A stretch of 6,611 bases of DNA from an uncultured Peptoniphilus sp. Lineage in GTDB: Bacteria > Bacillota > Clostridia > Tissierellales > Peptoniphilaceae. Position 1 is the first letter of the stretch. Every line of letters begins with the position of its first letter. The notes beneath the pieces are model-generated. The model had not been told where the DNA came from. It was given only the letters and a program-made list of their open reading frames with translations, and ran no database searches. Location of the stretch: assembly GCF_946222045.1 (NCBI RefSeq), contig NZ_CAMILN010000056.1, forward strand, positions 1 to 6,611. Direction: 5' to 3'. Position numbers and translations under genes: made by a program. This document shows positions 6,432-6,611 of the stretch, piece after piece.

Positions 6432-6503
6432 TGTGACTTTATAAATTATTATAAAGTTATAAAAAAATGTGACTTTGTAGATTATTATGGAGCCATGAAA
6501 AAC
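6432..6503. repeat. Diverged 36-bp tandem duplication
   Basis: Two adjacent 36-bp units (6432-6467 and 6468-6503) align without gaps at 28 of 36 positions. Both begin TGTGACTTT and share ATTATTAT. Seven of the eight differences are transitions, and the second unit is the more G/C-rich at all of those sites. The duplication lies in the gap after the CPBP gene. No coding potential is visible. Confidence 0.55.
6436..6457. other. AT-only hairpin downstream of the operon
   Basis: ACTTTATAA (6436-6444) pairs with TTATAAAGT (6449-6457) around a 4-nt loop, a perfect 9-bp stem located 17 nt after the CPBP stop codon. It contains only one G-C pair and no T tract follows on the plus strand, so it would be at best a weak terminator. 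The matching stem in the second tandem unit is destroyed by substitutions. Confidence 0.4.
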
Positions 6504-6551
6504 TAGAAAATTTGAAAACTAAATAAGCTTGTAAAAATAACAAAAACCACG

Positions 6552-6576
6552 ACTTTATGTGGTGACCCCATAAAGT
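6552..6576. other. Imperfect hairpin spanning the putative insertion-sequence junction
   Basis: ACTTTATGTGG (6552-6562) pairs with CCCCATAAAGT (6566-6576), with 10 of 11 positions paired around a TGA loop. Its left arm begins outside and its right arm lies inside the proposed insertion-sequence end at 6558. No T tract follows. Confidence 0.5.
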
Positions 6577-6611
6577 TGGACCTAATACCAGAGAGAATTT
6601 ATATTTTCTCT
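6558..6611 (+). mobile_element. Putative left end of an IS3-family (IS150-group-like) insertion sequence, cut by the window edge
   Basis: Starting at 6558 the sequence reads TGTGGTG, CCCCATAAAGTTGGACC. As I recall it, the IS150 terminal repeat begins TGTACTG and contains CCCAT and GTTGGAC at the same spacing, so the match covers the terminal TG and two internal blocks. Orientation implies that the element extends to the right, beyond the window. No transposase is visible, since only 54 bp remain. AGAGAA (6592-6597) and TTCTCT (6606-6611) form a further stem just inside the end, as leader hairpins in insertion sequences often do. No target duplication can be checked, because the other end is missing. 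Confidence 0.5.

Noticed and set aside
6436..6457. AT-only hairpin as the operon terminator
   Set aside because: It has a single G-C pair and an A run, not a T run, after the stem on the plus strand, so I list it only as a hairpin.

Overview
The window looks like a low-GC, Gram-positive anaerobe. The coding DNA is AT-rich with heavy use of AGG for arginine, the Shine-Dalgarno sites are purine-rich, and TTG start codons occur. The style resembles the Peptoniphilaceae/Tissierellia (an Anaerococcus-like genome), but this placement is an inference from sequence style and not from a search.

Bases 1-860 hold no convincing gene and form an island of repeats and secondary structure. Two diverged copies of one roughly 170-bp structured repeat face each other in inverted orientation (about 1-172 and 481-650). 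Each copy contains a long hairpin flanked on its outer side by a G/C-rich tail. Between them lie a clear intrinsic terminator (265-296) and an unassigned stretch with a few small hairpins. To the right is a chain of short hairpins (628-787), then a bidirectional terminator (829-856).

Bases 865-1551 (minus strand) encode a small membrane-anchored protein with two tandem MltG/YceG-type LysM-like modules and no transglycosylase domain. It diverges from a plus-strand operon across a 73-bp gap. In the middle of that gap is a perfect 16-bp palindrome made of two head-to-head extended -10 boxes, which would drive both transcripts.

The plus-strand operon has four genes joined by overlaps of 20, 8 and 14 nt, so translational coupling is likely. 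They are an RluA-family pseudouridine synthase (1625-2614), a short AddB-like PD-(D/E)XK nuclease with its four iron-sulfur cysteines (2595-5198), 5-formyltetrahydrofolate cyclo-ligase (5191-5730) and a CPBP-family intramembrane protease homologue with a TTG start (5717-6418). The functions (RNA modification, recombination/repair, folate salvage, membrane proteolysis) do not form one pathway. It reads as a housekeeping operon, and the usual AddA partner is not in it.

After the operon, 6419-6557 contains a diverged 36-bp tandem repeat, the first unit of which holds an AT-only hairpin. From about 6558 the sequence resembles the left end of an IS3-family (IS150-group-like) insertion sequence whose body would lie beyond the window. 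No defence system, CRISPR array or obviously new multi-gene system is visible. The most unusual material is the structured repeat pair at the left and the symmetric divergent promoter.
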